Assembly: GCF_964355755.1 (NCBI RefSeq)
Contig: NC_092678.1
Span: forward strand, 21,300,922-21,364,921
DNA length: 64,000 nt
From: Antedon mediterranea
Lineage: Eukaryota > Echinodermata > Crinoidea > Comatulida > Antedonidae
Direction: 5' to 3'
The number at the start of each line of letters is the position of its first letter. Position 1 is the stretch's first letter. The notes below the pieces were generated by a model. The model did not search any database and was not told the DNA's origin. It worked only from the letters and a program-made list of their open reading frames with translations. The position numbers and the translations under genes were made by a program. This document shows, piece after piece, positions 1 through 12,400 of this stretch.

Positions 1-978
1 AACCAACCAGTGTTGTCCTCTAGGCCCAGAGACTGTAAGTATTGGACCAATAGTTTTATGGATTTATTTTCTGTGGTTTTAAAGAGTCCGCGGGATGGAT
101 TTAACTATCAATTTTGCTTCTTTTGTTTGATGAATTTACCTTAATTGTAGGAAAAATACCAACGCCATTTTGAAGAGCTGAGCAATGTCTCTTTGTTTGT
201 CCTTCTCCGCCGCCTGTTGGTAGCTGTGCAGCCCAACCAACTACCTAGCCTAATGAATGAGTAGGCTTTGACTGAGGCCTAGGCCTACCTAGGCCTAGTA
301 GTAGTTGTAGGCTAGAGGCCTTGTAAATTGTAGGAGGCTACCGTACCTAGGCCTGGACTCACTACAAAACTATGATTTAAAAATACAGCGTAGGCCTATA
401 TGTGCGGGTGTACTAATCTTTGTTTAATCTTGTGCATTTTATTTTAATAATTAATATAAATAATAATAATTTAAATAAATAATTTAATATATTATTAATA
501 ATGCATTTTAAAGCATCAATTATAACATATATTTTTTTTATAATAATATTATTATTAATAATAATCTGATTATTGTATTGTAAGTCTGAGTAGGACAATT
601 GAATAACAGAATAGTCCTACCTACTCGGTAAAATAAAGCCTAATAATAAATTAAGCTTGCACATAAGCGCAACACAAGAGAGTTGACCAATGACAAGCAA
701 CAGTTTAGATAATCCATCGCTTGCATTGCACCCCAGTGGGAACCAAGCATTTAGTGGGCCTACCTAGTAATAATATTTGTGTACATTGTGTATAGCATGA
801 TTTTTAAATTGCGAAAAATGTCTTGTATCAATTTTTTTTTCTCTGCACACATTTATAATCAATAAGAAACAGACAGAAATATTCCAAGTTTATATCTTCC
901 TTTTTAGGCTCTACTCTAAATGTAGAAAGCACAAAGTATACAATGTTTTTTTTATTTTTTTTACTGAAGAAAGCCAAT
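1..978. other. Upstream region of NF-YB
   Basis: No coding exon was recognised here. A good donor-like GTAAGT begins at 33 and an acceptor-like pyrimidine tract with AG lies near 908, so the region could carry a non-coding 5' exon of NF-YB and its first intron; this is inference. Positions 260-360 are dense in AGGCCTA words, which recur through the window. A run around 430-570 is almost pure A/T. Confidence 0.35.
655..760. mobile_element. Decayed MITE, relative of the element at 63435-63614
   Basis: The stretch contains CCAATGACAAGC, CCATCGCTTG and GTGGGAACCAAGC in the same order as the compact inverted-repeat element near the right edge of the window. The left end is poorly preserved, so the limits are approximate. 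Confidence 0.45.
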
Positions 979-3900
979 ATGGAGTCTTCTGAACAATCAA
1001 ATGATAGTAGTCAAGTTCTTGGAATTTCTGGTGACTACGCACTGGCAACTGCTGCTGCAGGAATCTACCAGAATGCTGAAGGTATATAAAGCTATGACTA
1101 CACTATCAAACTTTATGTGACAAAAATGTGTGATGTTCCCACATAATGGTAGTGATATGCCCAATGTGGTAGTGATAGTCATGTCTATATATGGGCACTT
1201 CACATAAGGTTTGATAGTGTAGACAGAGTTTCCTCAAAATAAAATAGCAAAATAGCTTTATTTTCACAAATTTTCATGCCACAATTTAGTTTAACAACAA
1301 AACATTTGATAAAACAAAGCCTAATTATTCAAAACACCTAGTTTGTTTGTCCAAGTGTCATAGAGTTCCCCACCCCATGGAGTCCAGTTTTTCTTACTCG
1401 TTTCCTCGTTTTTATTTCAATAATAATATGTCGTTCTTTTATACCACTAAATGCACAAAGCCTCTTAAGTGCTTCACATTATTACCCCCTCCCCCCTCCC
1501 ATCATTTTTTGGCTGTTAACTCCACTGATACTCAATAATAATTTTCATAAGCTGTAACAGGTAACAATGGTGATGATACTATATCCGTGCACACCTTGGA
1601 TGAGGAAACGACAGAGAAACAGTATCCACCGCTAAGAGAACAGGATCGGTTTCTACCAATTGCTAATGTTGCAAGAATAATGAAGACTTCCATACCGCCC
1701 AATGGAAAGGTAAATTATTCATATAGTTCTAACATACAGTTCTACATTTTCTATGAATTCCAACCAGATGAAAAAAAAACAATGTTGTATGTATATATTT
1801 TAGAAGGATGTAGACAAAATAACGTAATGTTTAAAGGAACAATGTATGGACACAATATTTTTTTTTACTATAGTAGAAGTCCCTCCCTTAGAAAATCCCT
1901 ATCAGGAGACCGCTATTGTATTTTGTCTTTGCTAGGTTTCTAAGGAAGTTAAGGAGTGTAATATAATGTTGTCTTTGCTAGGTTTCTAAGGAAGTTAAGG
2001 AGTGTGTAATATATGTTGTCTTTGCTAGGTTTCTAAGGAAGTTAAGGAGTGTGTAATATATGTTGTCTTTGCTAGGTTTCTAAGGAAGTTAAGGAGTGTA
2101 ATATATGTTGTCTTTGCTAGGTTTCTAAGGAAGTTAAGGAGTGTGTAATATATGTTGTCTTTGCTAGGTTTCTAAGGAAGTTAATGAGTGTAATATATGT
2201 TGTCTTTGCTAGGTTTCTAAGGAAGTTAAGGAGTGTGTAATATATGTTGTCTTTGCTAGGTTTCTAAGGAAGTTAAGGAGTGTGTAATATATTTTGTCTT
2301 TGCTAGGTTTCTAAGGAAGTTAAGGAGTGTGTAATATATGTTGTCTTTGCTAGGTTTCTAAGGAAGTTAAGGAGTGTGTAATATATGTTGTCTTTGCTAG
2401 ATTTCTAAGGAAGTTAAGGAGTGTAATACTGTATATTTTGTCTTTGCTAGGTTTCTAAGGAAGTTAAGGAGTGTGTAATATATTTTGTCTTTGCTAGGTT
2501 TCTAAGGAAGTTAAGGAGTGTGTAATATATTTTGTCTTTGCTAGATTTCTAAGGAAGTTAAGGAGTGTAATATATGTTGTCTTTGCTAGGTTTCTAAGGA
2601 AGTTAAGGAGCGGTAATATATTTTGTCTTTGCTAGATTTCTAAGGAAGTTAAGGAGTGTAATATATGTTGTCTTTGCTAGGTTTCTAAGGAAGTTAAGGA
2701 GTGTGTAATATATTTTGTCTTTACTAGGTTTCTAAGGAAGTTAAGGAGTGTGTAATATATTTTGTCTTTGCTAGGTTTCTAAGGAAGTTAAGGAGTGTGT
2801 AATATATTTGTCTTTGCTAGGTTTCTAAGGAAGTTAAGGAGTGTGTAATATATTTTGTTTTTGCTAGATTTCTAAGGAAGTTAAGGAGTGTGTAATATAT
2901 TTTGTCTTTGCTAGGTTTCTAAGGAAGTTAAGGAGTGTGTAATATATTTTGTCTTTGCTAGGTTTCTAAGGAAGTTAAGGAGTGTGTAATATACTTTGTT
3001 TTTGCTAGATTTCTAAGGAAGTTAAGGAGTGTAATACTGTATATTTTGTCTTTGCTAGATTTCTAAGGAAGCTATAGGAGTGTAATATATTTTGTCTTTT
3101 CTAGATTTCTAAGGAAGCTAAAGAGTGCGTTCAAGAATGCGTGTCAGAGTTCATCAGTTTCATCACCAGCGAGTATCCTTTCATTTGAATGAATGCGCTG
3201 CTTGCACAGCATTTATTATCAAATATATAAAAATATTTAAAACTTGTTGTTGTACACAACCAAAGCTCTTGAAACCTCTGCTAAACTCAATCGCTCTCTA
3301 CACTATCAAACTATTGTGACAGAAAAGTGTGATGTACCCAAATATGGTAGTGATATGCTTAAATATGTCCATATATGGGCACAGCACATTTTTTTGTCAC
3401 ATCAATTCAGAGCTTTAGCAAATGTCCTTGGTTTTGGAGAGTTAATTGCTAGATTTAGAAGGTGGTTGTTTTGATATCAATATAAAATGATAATATCTTA
3501 GCATTTAAATATTTTTTAAAACATTTGGTTCGGTTTTTTAAAATTGCTTGTAATTTCTTAACCACTTCGTAAGAGCAAGTGAACGATGCCATCAAGAGAA
3601 ACGAAAGACAATCAACGGTGAAGACATCTTGTTTGCCATGTCAAATCTAGGCTTTGATAATTACGTTGAGCCTCTGAAAGTTTACCTTCAAAAATACAGA
3701 GATGTAAGAACTAATTTATTATATTCGTAATAATTAATTACATAATAATTATTATATATTACAAATTAATTATTATATATTACAAATTGGTCAGATTTTT
3801 GCTCTACTTGTTATTTATGATAAGTACATATTAATTTTTTTTAATTCCTGGGTGGGAATCGAACCGACGACCTCCAGATCACTAGCGTGCCGTTCATACC

Positions 3901-4678
3901 TCTAGAAATTGCATACAAATGTAATACGGTATAACCATATTTTCCAGAAATAGTAAATATATATAGTAAATTATTAATTATTTTTTAGTCTGTAAAAGGT
4001 GAGAAAAGCAGTGGAATGACTGCTGCAGAACAACCAATTATGGAAGAAATGAGTGAAGAATTTAGTAAGTTTAACAAAACTCATTCTCATTTAAATTAGT
4101 TTTTTGTTTTATTATAAATTTGCTCATATTGGACTTGATGATGTCATATCACTATATTTGGGCATATCACTACCATATTTGTGCTCATCACAGTTTTTTT
4201 GTCAAACAAGTTTGATAGTGTAGACAGCATTTTTGATAGAAACGCTAGGCCAGATTATCATTTTTAATTAATCATTAATATTTTTTTCTTAGATACGACC
4301 AATCTTATAGGGACTGATCAAACGGGTCAACAGAGTGCGATGTACACATACACCAATCAGGTTTGTATAACGAAACTTTTAAGGTCACTTTCGGGATGGT
4401 AGATCGAAAAAACGATGTAATGTAAATGTACACAAATGATTAATCTGTGCAAGTGTAGAAGCCCAGTGGGTTATATATACAGTAGACCACTTCCTTTGGG
4501 CGACACTATTAAGGGGACAATCCAATAAGGGGGAATTTCCCATAAAACGAATGAGGGGGTGGGGGGAGTTTAGCAATGTGGTAAATATTACACCCAACCC
4601 CTATTTAAGGTACAGCCCTGGTCTCGAAGGTGTCTCTTTATATTTCATTATCAGAATGTTAGAACATTCTTTTCTTAA
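979..4678 (+). CDS. NFYB: Nuclear transcription factor Y subunit beta (NF-YB)
   Basis: NF-YB pairs with NF-YC through a histone fold; with NF-YA the trimer binds CCAAT boxes in the nucleus. Exons read as 979-1081, 1561-1709, 3105-3172, 3574-3703, 3989-4064, 4293-4360 and probably 4655-4678; all phases join. Exon 1 has the family's LGISGDY segment. Exon 2 gives [17 protein letters not shown] (residues 60-76). Exons 3-4 give the histone-fold core with [38 protein letters not shown] and a [12 protein letters not shown] end. The C-terminal part is Gln/Thr-rich. The product is about 205 residues, against 207 in human. The ATG at 979 is the only one in frame before the conserved segment. The last exon is the least certain: a strong pyrimidine tract precedes 4655 and it ends in FS-stop like vertebrate NF-YB; an acceptor at 4770 is an alternative. 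Intron 2 is filled by an array copied from the exon-3 acceptor. Confidence 0.9.
1089..1231. mobile_element. Palindromic MITE family A, copy 1 (NF-YB intron 1)
   Basis: The copy starts with a degenerate GACTACACTATCAAAC end and finishes with GTTTGATAGTGTAGACAG, the inverted complement. The middle has the family's ATATGGGCAC and GGTAGTGATA words. About 20 copies of this family occur in the window. Confidence 0.8.
1922..3104 (+). repeat. Minisatellite built from the NF-YB exon-3 splice acceptor
   Basis: About 25 tandem copies of a 46-47 bp unit (some longer) fill most of NF-YB intron 2. Each unit contains TTGCTAG followed by (G/A)TTTCTAAGGAAGTTAAGGA, which matches the acceptor and first codons of the real exon 3 (TTTCTAG then ATTTCTAAGGAAGCTAAAGA, at 3105). 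The array runs straight into the functional acceptor, so the genuine exon is its last copy. Units near the exon (3053, 3100) share GAAGCTA rather than GAAGTTA. Reading on from most copies meets a stop codon within one or two units. Confidence 0.95.
3292..3416. mobile_element. MITE family A, copy 2 (NF-YB intron 3)
   Basis: It opens with CTACACTATCAAACTATTGT, has the GTGATGTACCCAAATATGG middle, and finishes with TTTTTTTGTCACAT then a decayed end before AGAGCTTT. Confidence 0.8.
3722..3800. repeat. A/T-only palindromic tract with short tandem units
   Basis: Two copies of a unit containing AATTATTATATATTACAAAT lie in tandem after a palindromic AATTAATTA segment. It is intronic sequence of NF-YB with no coding potential. 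Confidence 0.5.
3843..3910 (-). mobile_element. tRNA-like SINE head, minus strand
   Basis: On the minus strand the stretch reads as a tRNA-like module ending in GGTTCGATTCCCACCC, a B-box type motif. It lacks a complete acceptor stem, so it is better seen as a SINE head or tRNA relic than as a tRNA gene. Confidence 0.45.
4125..4233. mobile_element. MITE family A, 5'-truncated copy 3
   Basis: GATGATGTCATATCACTATA, TTTGGGCATATCACTACC and the right terminus TTTGATAGTGTAGACAG are present. The left terminal repeat is missing. Confidence 0.75.
4440..4640. mobile_element. Fragment of the AAGGGGACA dispersed element
   Basis: ACTATTAAGGGGACAATCC near 4504 and related words belong to a family seen again around 10440-10545, 22250, 32250, 34715, 48110, 60570 and 63200. 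It lies in the last NF-YB intron. The boundaries are uncertain. Confidence 0.4.
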
Positions 4679-4952
4679 AATTTGTATATTTTTACCATTA
4701 GATAAACTTCTAGTCAACATGTATAGTGTTCTTTGTTTATGATAATGTGGACAAATGATACAATGTTCAGTGCGAGTGTTCTATCAGTATTAGACCCACT
4801 GTTGTGGTACCATGTTGGTGAAAGGGACTCTTTTGCACAAGGAGAGCATCAAAGCCCCTTTTCAACACCATCACCACACAGACATGAAATAAGCTGAAGA
4901 TGAAAGTATGCATCAACCTCAATCTGTCTATGTAGTATCTTGGTCAACTTAA

Positions 4953-5075
4953 GCGGTCAAGCATTTTCAAGCATCACAAGCGGTTAAGCAACACGAGTGT
5001 TCAAGCTTCACAAGCGATCAAGCATCACAAGTGGTCAAGCATCACAAGCGGTCAAACATCACAACGGTCAAGCTT
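4953..5075 (+). repeat. Degenerate 17-bp tandem repeat (ATCACAAGCGGTCAAGC)
   Basis: About seven imperfect copies of ATCACAAGCGGTCAAGC follow one another. The array falls in the likely 3' untranslated part of NF-YB. Confidence 0.75.
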
Positions 5076-6327
5076 AAAGGAAGACATGTTAAACTGTTGC
5101 TGATAGAAAATTTTACACTAGAAGCACGATAGGAACCTTATGAACGCTGACTTTACCAATAGCTACTTCCGAACAGATCAACAGCTGATTGCTTAATAGT
5201 TGTTGAGCTGACTGTCTGACAAAAAGTGAATAAATAATAGGACCAGATTAGGACAAAAAATTTGACATAATTTATGGAAAGACATTGAAGAAATTTCAAA
5301 GCCGTTTCTATTGGGCATAATTTTAATTACCTACATTAAATACATTTTTTTATATATTGTAAACTTGAAATTAATGTAAATATTAGCTGGTGCTTTGTTT
5401 TAAAAAATAGTTGTGTAAAAAAATATGTTAGTGTGGCTTTGAAATGAATATGCTTGTAATAAAATTAAAACCATATTTTTGTTAGGCGAAAATTACTGAT
5501 AAACAGGATTCTGCTGTATTAATATTTATAATACAGTAATTGTTTTGTAAACTTTGACCTGTATAATTTAGTACATATAAGTACACTTACATTGACATGA
5601 CTCACTCCCTCTGTCATATTTTATTTAAAATAATTTTATTACATTTTGTGCTTTAAAACATTGAATCATGAATTTATGAATTTTTTTTTTCATAAATTTT
5701 TTCTAAATCATTAAATTACAGTATTTTTTTTAGTAAATCAATGACTTATTAATCTATACTGCTATTGCTAAATTATCATTTAACTATTTTTAAATTTACG
5801 TATTTGTTTTGGGGCGGGGGAATAATTTGGAAGGGTATTCATACTCTACAAAAAGCTCTACTGGAACAATGCATGGGGTACCTGAAAATAGAATTACAAA
5901 AGTTAGTGTCAAATAAAATGCTTAAAATAGAATGAAAAAGTTTGTCAAATAAAATGAATAAAATATGTTGCTTACAGTAAAGTATTGTAAAAAGAAAAAT
6001 AATAAAAGCGTTTTAATAATTGGAAATTGTTGTATGTTTTATTTGCATTCGATCAATAAATGTGCAGTATACGAACCTATATACATTGTCATTTTATATT
6101 ATTATTAGGCCTATGCCGGATATAGACTTTCAATTCATCTACCAGGAATACAATTTCTGCATACAATATGACATGTTCTTGCAAAATCAGTCAAGTTTCT
6201 ATTGTTTTGTCAATTTAAAAATCATGAAATTTATTGTTAAAATACAAACTTGTCACAAAAAATACCAACGCCACTCTACCGAAACCGGGAACCATAATGC
6301 GTAGTTCACCTGCGCAGAGATCAAAAG

Positions 6328-6335
6328 TGACGTGG
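6328..6335 (+). promoter_or_regulatory. TGACGTGG element in the COPG promoter
   Basis: TGACGTGG lies about 90 bases before the COPG start codon. This octamer matches the known ATF6/XBP1 UPR element and the core bound by CrebA/CREB3-like factors, which in other animals activate secretory-pathway genes including COPI subunits. Its function here is inferred. Confidence 0.4.
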
Positions 6336-6426
6336 CTTATTATTGCCGTGTGGGTAAAAAGACACGTACGAAGGGAGTCAAAATTGTGTAGCCTAGCTAG
6401 TATAATTCATCAAATTACGCGAAACC

Positions 6427-9400
6427 ATGCATATGTTACGAAGAGATAAGAAAGATGATGAAGATGGTATGTTTTTTTTTTCTTTGATTTTTCAATTTGT
6501 ATTGTTTATAGTTCAGTGTATAATTGTTTTTATCAACTAGCAGGCTAGGCCAGTTGGTTTGCCTTCTCACACCGGTTTCGAGCTTGGAATCCACGGGTGA
6601 ATAAATGCTTTCCGTCTGCACGTTCCCAGCCTGTTTATAAGGCTTAGGCCCAGCTAACTAGGGATTCCCCTAACTAGTCATGTCGCAAAAGTTATAAATT
6701 CATTCGTTATTCAACACATAGGCTAGTCCTATAAATTATATTTGCTATTCCATATTCCATTATTCATATACAACAATCAATTGCATCTCTGTCTGTACTG
6801 CATTTTATTTTTAGATGGCTTTTTTTAAATATTTAATAATATTATTCAAACTTATTGTCACCGATTTGAACATTGTCTGATTTTATCATACAGGTGGCTC
6901 TTCCAATCCATTTCAAGGTTTGGACAAAAGTACCGTGCTGCAAGAGGTAAGTTGGTACAAACAAAATAAAGTTTTTAATTACTGTATTATATATTATGTA
7001 AATAATAATGAATATTATTTTTATGTTACGTTTTCTTTCAGGCACGAACATTCAATGATACGCCAATCAACCCACGTCGTTGCTGTCATACCTTAACCAA
7101 GATCATGTACGTGATTAACCAAGGGGAACACATCGGAACCAACGAGGCAACAGAGGCTTTTTTTGCTATGACAAAACTTTTCCAATCTAGTGATGTAAGT
7201 AGTAAAGCGGTCCCAAGCCTTAAAATCAAATTTCATCCCATGGGGTAATAAGTATTATAAAGGTTCAATAGATAGTCGCTGCACTGTGGCTGACATTTGA
7301 TTTGCCCAATTAATATGATAGTGATATTCCCAAATATGGTAGTGATATTACATCATTCATCATGTATATATATTTGGGCACATACATCACATAACATTTG
7401 ATGTTAAATGTCTAAATTATATATATATATATATTGATATCAACAGGTGACTCTTCGTCGTATGGTGTACCTGCTGATCAAAGAAATGGCAACTATCTCA
7501 GAAGATGTGATCATTGTGACGAGTAGCTTGACAAAAGACATGACCGGCAAGGAAGATGCGTACAGAGCCCCTGCCATCAGAGCCTTGTGCAAGATAACTG
7601 ACGTAAGTTACCTTCTTGTTGATAGAGGTCAGAAATCAAAGCAATTACGTAGCAACATTTTTGCACAAAATTCCAATGTTTTTGTTATCGCTGTCAAAAT
7701 GATTGCACACTAAGAAATTAGTATTATTGACAGTCAGCCTAATTAAAATTATAAGTGACCCTATCAAGGCTATCTAACAACAGGATGCTGAGCTCCGGAG
7801 ATCAAATGTTTGTCATGGCTGCAACACGATAAGTTCCATACCATCGCTCGTTGCAGAGAATATGTACATAGTACAGTACTGTTGGTATTTGTCGCAGCCA
7901 GACATAAGATCAAAGGACTGTTATAAGTTCCTATCTTTTCAAGGCGAGCTCAGTGTCCTGTTGTTAGATTGCCTTGATCAGATCCTTATAAGATTAGGTG
8001 GGGCTGAGCCTTTGAAAAGCTCATATACCCAATTTGTTTCACCCTTATAGAGTATCACGCTGCTGACGTCACAACGGTAGGTGGCGTTGCGTGGTTGCTA
8101 GCGCAACCAAAAATGCGTTCAGTCTGCCTGAGAGACTCCAAGATCATCAATGGTTTGGAATAGGCTTATTGAAGTAGTCATTTTAAAACTTAATAAGTTT
8201 CAATAAAAACAAACTAAAATTTCAAAAGATCACTAAATATTTGTTTTTAATAATCTACTTATTCTTCAATTAAAGTTAAGTTATTCAGTTAAAATAAAAA
8301 AAATCAAGCTATGGTACATAATTTGATAGAAATACAGATCTTTACTGTTTATCAACATAGTAGCGCTGAACGCATTTTTTGGTTGGCTAGCAACCATGCA
8401 GCGCCCTCTATTGTTGTGACGTCACATCGTGATACACTATAATAAAAAGGGACACCTGACATGGATCATGTAACGACACCTGACATACTATGATCACAAC
8501 TGTAACATCACTATTTATTGACCCATAACATTTGATATATCTTTACAGTGTACCATGCTGCAGGCCATTGAGCGCTACATGAAGCAAGCTATTGTAGACA
8601 AGGTTCATGCCGTCTCTAGCGCTGCTCTTGCTTCCTCATTGGTAATTATCATTTTAATTAAAATTATTAATAATTATGACGTCCGAGTTTTCTTGTTTTT
8701 GATGAAATTAAAGTATGTCTTGTTTAGTATACCATAGAACCACTCCATTTATCAAACTTTTTTAATAGTACAGTAGAACCTCCATTTTACGTACGGGACC
8801 GAAAGGCGTACGTAAAACAAGGGATTCGTAAAATCAAGGTTGACCTTAAATTGACCCCCAAATACGTAGAGATCGTAGCTAGCCGTATTTGCCTACTTCT
8901 GTACAGTATGCAGGTGGTCACTAGCTAGACCTAGGCCTTGCCTAGACTATTCAGGCCAGACTAGCAGGCCTAGCAAGATGTGAGGCCTAACTAGAAAAGT
9001 ACAGTATATACAGGCTGTACGATGTTTAAATAAAGTGTAAAATATTATTGTTTTCTATCAATAAAAACAGTCGCTGCTTTAGGGGGAATGCACGTGCGTA
9101 GCTTGTCCCACAGACAGCAGAATTCCTCACACAGCCATGATTGTGGCTTTGTGTGCTTTGTTGTTGTTAAATTGCGCCCTCAATGTAAGAAAATGATGAC
9201 GTCATCGGTTATTTTAAGCGTACGTAAAATCGAGGGTACGTAAAACACAGGTTCTACTGTACAATGTACCCTGTAAATGTTATGTAATGACGTCCAAGTG
9301 TTCATGTTTTTGACAAAATTAAAATCTGTCTTTAGGTTTTTGTACATTGGTACATCCCTACTAAGAGGGCACAGGCACTGTATGTTATACCTTCTAATCA

Positions 9401-12400
9401 ATCCCTATTTAGTTGAGACCTAAAGCTCTGTCTACACTTTCCAACTTTATGTGACAACAAAATGTGATATGCTTATGTATGGACATAATGATGTCATATC
9501 ACTACCATATTTAAGCACATCACACATTTTTTGTCAAACTAATTTGATAGTGTAGACAAAAAGAGCTTTATGGGACACTTTGTTAGGTCCTGTAGATCTC
9601 CTCTTAATAAGAGCTCTATTGTAATTGAATTCATTTATTTATCAACCTTTGTTATATGTATAATGTAGCCTAATATGTGGCCTTTAAATATCGGCTGTCT
9701 ATTATGGTATAGATTTTTTTTTTTATAGTTATTTTTTTATAGTACTTTTTACTCATTTATATATGCATTTGTTAGCATCTGATGAAGGGCAACCATGATG
9801 TAGTAAAGAGGTGGTTGAATGAGGCTACGGAAGCAGCGTCCAGTGACAACGTTATGGTGCAGTACCATGCTCTAGGTCTGCTCTACCACATCAGAAAGAA
9901 TGACCGTCTTGCCGTCTCAAAGTTGATCACCAAGTACACCAAGCACTCTCTTAAGTCCCCCTATGCTGCTTGCCTGCTGGTAAGACTGTAGTGGCCAGAG
10001 AGCCGAAAATATAATTCAACTTTTAACTTTATTTATAAATATATCTTGTTTATTTAAATATCCAACAAAGTATATTAGTAGTGACTAATATGATCTCCTA
10101 ACTTTCTATTTTTTGTTTAGATTCGTATTGTGTCTAAGCTACTTAATGAAGAAGACGATGGGTGAGTAATTTTGAACGAATAAATATTCAGAAGATTTGA
10201 CCTCTCTTTTAATGATTCAAAATCTTTCAATTCATTTAAATTTTTTTTTTCTTATTTTGTAGACATGATGGACCTTTGTTTGACTACATTGAGAGCTGTC
10301 TACGTCACAAGAGTGAGGTAAGTTGTTGCTTGGAATAAACCAAGTCAACAGTAATAAATAATAAATATCTGTAACCGTCACCATGTCTGGTTATCGCGTA
10401 CATTGGTTAGGGTCATGTAGATTTAATCTTGCGATATTACTATGGAAAAAACAAAGGGAAACACACTATGGCCAACCCTATTAAAGGGACACCCGGATTA
10501 AAGAGACATTTTGTTGAGTTTTAAAGGTTTCCCGTTAATACTGATTCTATTGTATGTAATTTCATAAGATCCACTAATATATTTTTTTTTATAGATGGTT
10601 ATATATGAAGCAGCCCAAGCTATTGTGAACATGAAGAACACGACCGCTAGGGAGCTAGCCCCTGCTGTGTCTGTCTTACAACTGTTCCTCAGCTCACCTA
10701 AGCCAACGTTGCGTTATGCCGCTACCAGAACACTAAATAAGGTTAGATTCCTGTTCTTGATTGTAGCTTAGAACAGAATTTTTATTTTCTTTTTTCTGTT
10801 ATTCCATCACCCCAGAGAGTATTGAGTATAGTATATTGAGTACAACAATACTACTTCTGTAGATCTACATTATTTTTTGTTATTTAATGAATTGTTTATT
10901 GTTACCATGGCAGGTTGCTATGTCACACCCAGCAGCAGTCACTGCGTGTAATCTTGACCTAGAGAACCTAATCACCGATAGTAACAGAAGTATTGCTACT
11001 CTGGCTATTACCACTTTACTCAAGGTAAGTTTGTTTAGGACACCCCAGATCAAGGGACACCCCAGATCAAGGGACACCCCAGATCAAGGGACACCCCAGA
11101 TCAAGGGACACCCCAGATCAAGGGACACCCCAGATCAAGGGACACCCCAGATCAAGGGACACCCCAGATCAAGGGACACCCCAGATCAAGGGACACCCCA
11201 GATCAAGGGACACCCCAGATCAAGGGACACCCCAGATCAAGGGACACCCCAGATCAAGGGACACCCCTATTAAAGGTATCAGTTTCCCGTGAAACCAAAG
11301 AACTTATAACACAAGAATCTCCTGTTCTTCAATTTGCATTCAAAACACAGTATCGGAAGTACAGGGTTAAAAGGTCAAACTGGGCGACGCCATTTCACAG
11401 CATGGAGCAGCGCCCCCTCCAAACTAGGAAGTCAATTACTCTACCCCCCCTAGAGTATTAGCGGATCCCCTCTATGATTTTGACTTTCTAATTTGATGCG
11501 GGCGCCCTACTCCTCAGTCAATTACTCTATCCCCTCTAGAGCATTAGCAGATCCCCTCTATGATTTTGACTTTCTAATTTGATGCGGGCGCCCTACTCCA
11601 TGGCTCACAATGGCGCCACCCATAGCTCTATTCTATCCCACAATGCCTTTCGAAATTGTTACGCGCTTCGGACGAACAGGAGATTCTTGTGTTATAAGTT
11701 CTTTGGTGAAACTAACAAAAATAAATATATAGGGACACTTTAATCAGGAAGTTTCTCTTTACCAGGGGTTCTATTTTAATATTATCACTAAGTTAGTTAT
11801 GTTATTGTTGTACTTAAGGTTTCAGCCAAATTTACTGTTTTAATATAATGATTTTGCAGCAAAATATCTTGCATTTATTTTATTCAAAATTTTATTTGAT
11901 TGCATTTTAATATAAATAATAAAACTATCTCAATAGACTGGGAGCGAAAGCAGTGTCGATCGTCTAATGAAGCAGATATCATCGTTCATGTCGGAGATCT
12001 CGGATGAGTTTAAGATTGTGGTAGTTGAGGCTATCAAGTCTCTTTGCATGAAGTTCCCCAAGAAACACAAAGTGATGATGAACTTCCTATCCTCCATGCT
12101 TCGGGATGAAGTAAGAATAAACTTACTAGCCTGTGGGGCTAGATGTAGATTTTGTTAGTCCAATGTGGTAGAAGAAAAACATATTATATTCATCATTTGT
12201 TATCTATAACATTGAATACTAAAATTGTATTTTTATCATTAGTGTGTTGAGAGTATAAGAGAATTATTAGATGCTAAGGTTGACGGGCTAGCTATACAAT
12301 TTGCTAGTCTATTACTTAGAATAGACTATCTATGAATGGATGATTAGGTGGGAACACGAACGCTAGTTGATCATACCCAGTACCGTTTGATCGTACGATT

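Larger units (their letters stand above)
4679..6426. other. NF-YB 3' region and NF-YB/COPG intergenic interval
   Basis: AATAAA hexamers occur at 5229-5234 and 5458-5463 and are candidate poly-A signals for NF-YB. A 17-bp repeat lies at 4953-5075. The rest is A/T-rich, with no exon recognised before the COPG start. The region just before 6427 is the probable COPG promoter. Confidence 0.5.

Noticed and set aside
4771-4821. Alternative last coding exon of NF-YB
   Set aside because: The acceptor lacks a pyrimidine tract and the peptide does not resemble the family; 4655-4678 fits better.
6433-6435. Second in-frame ATG as the COPG start
   Set aside because: It aligns with the vertebrate start, but the upstream ATG at 6427 has a better context (A at -3) and is met first by scanning; only two residues differ.
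10887-11273. 128-codon frame with repeated [12 protein letters not shown]
   Set aside because: It is COPG exon 10 read through its donor into a 17-bp array; the peptide repeat is a by-product of the period.
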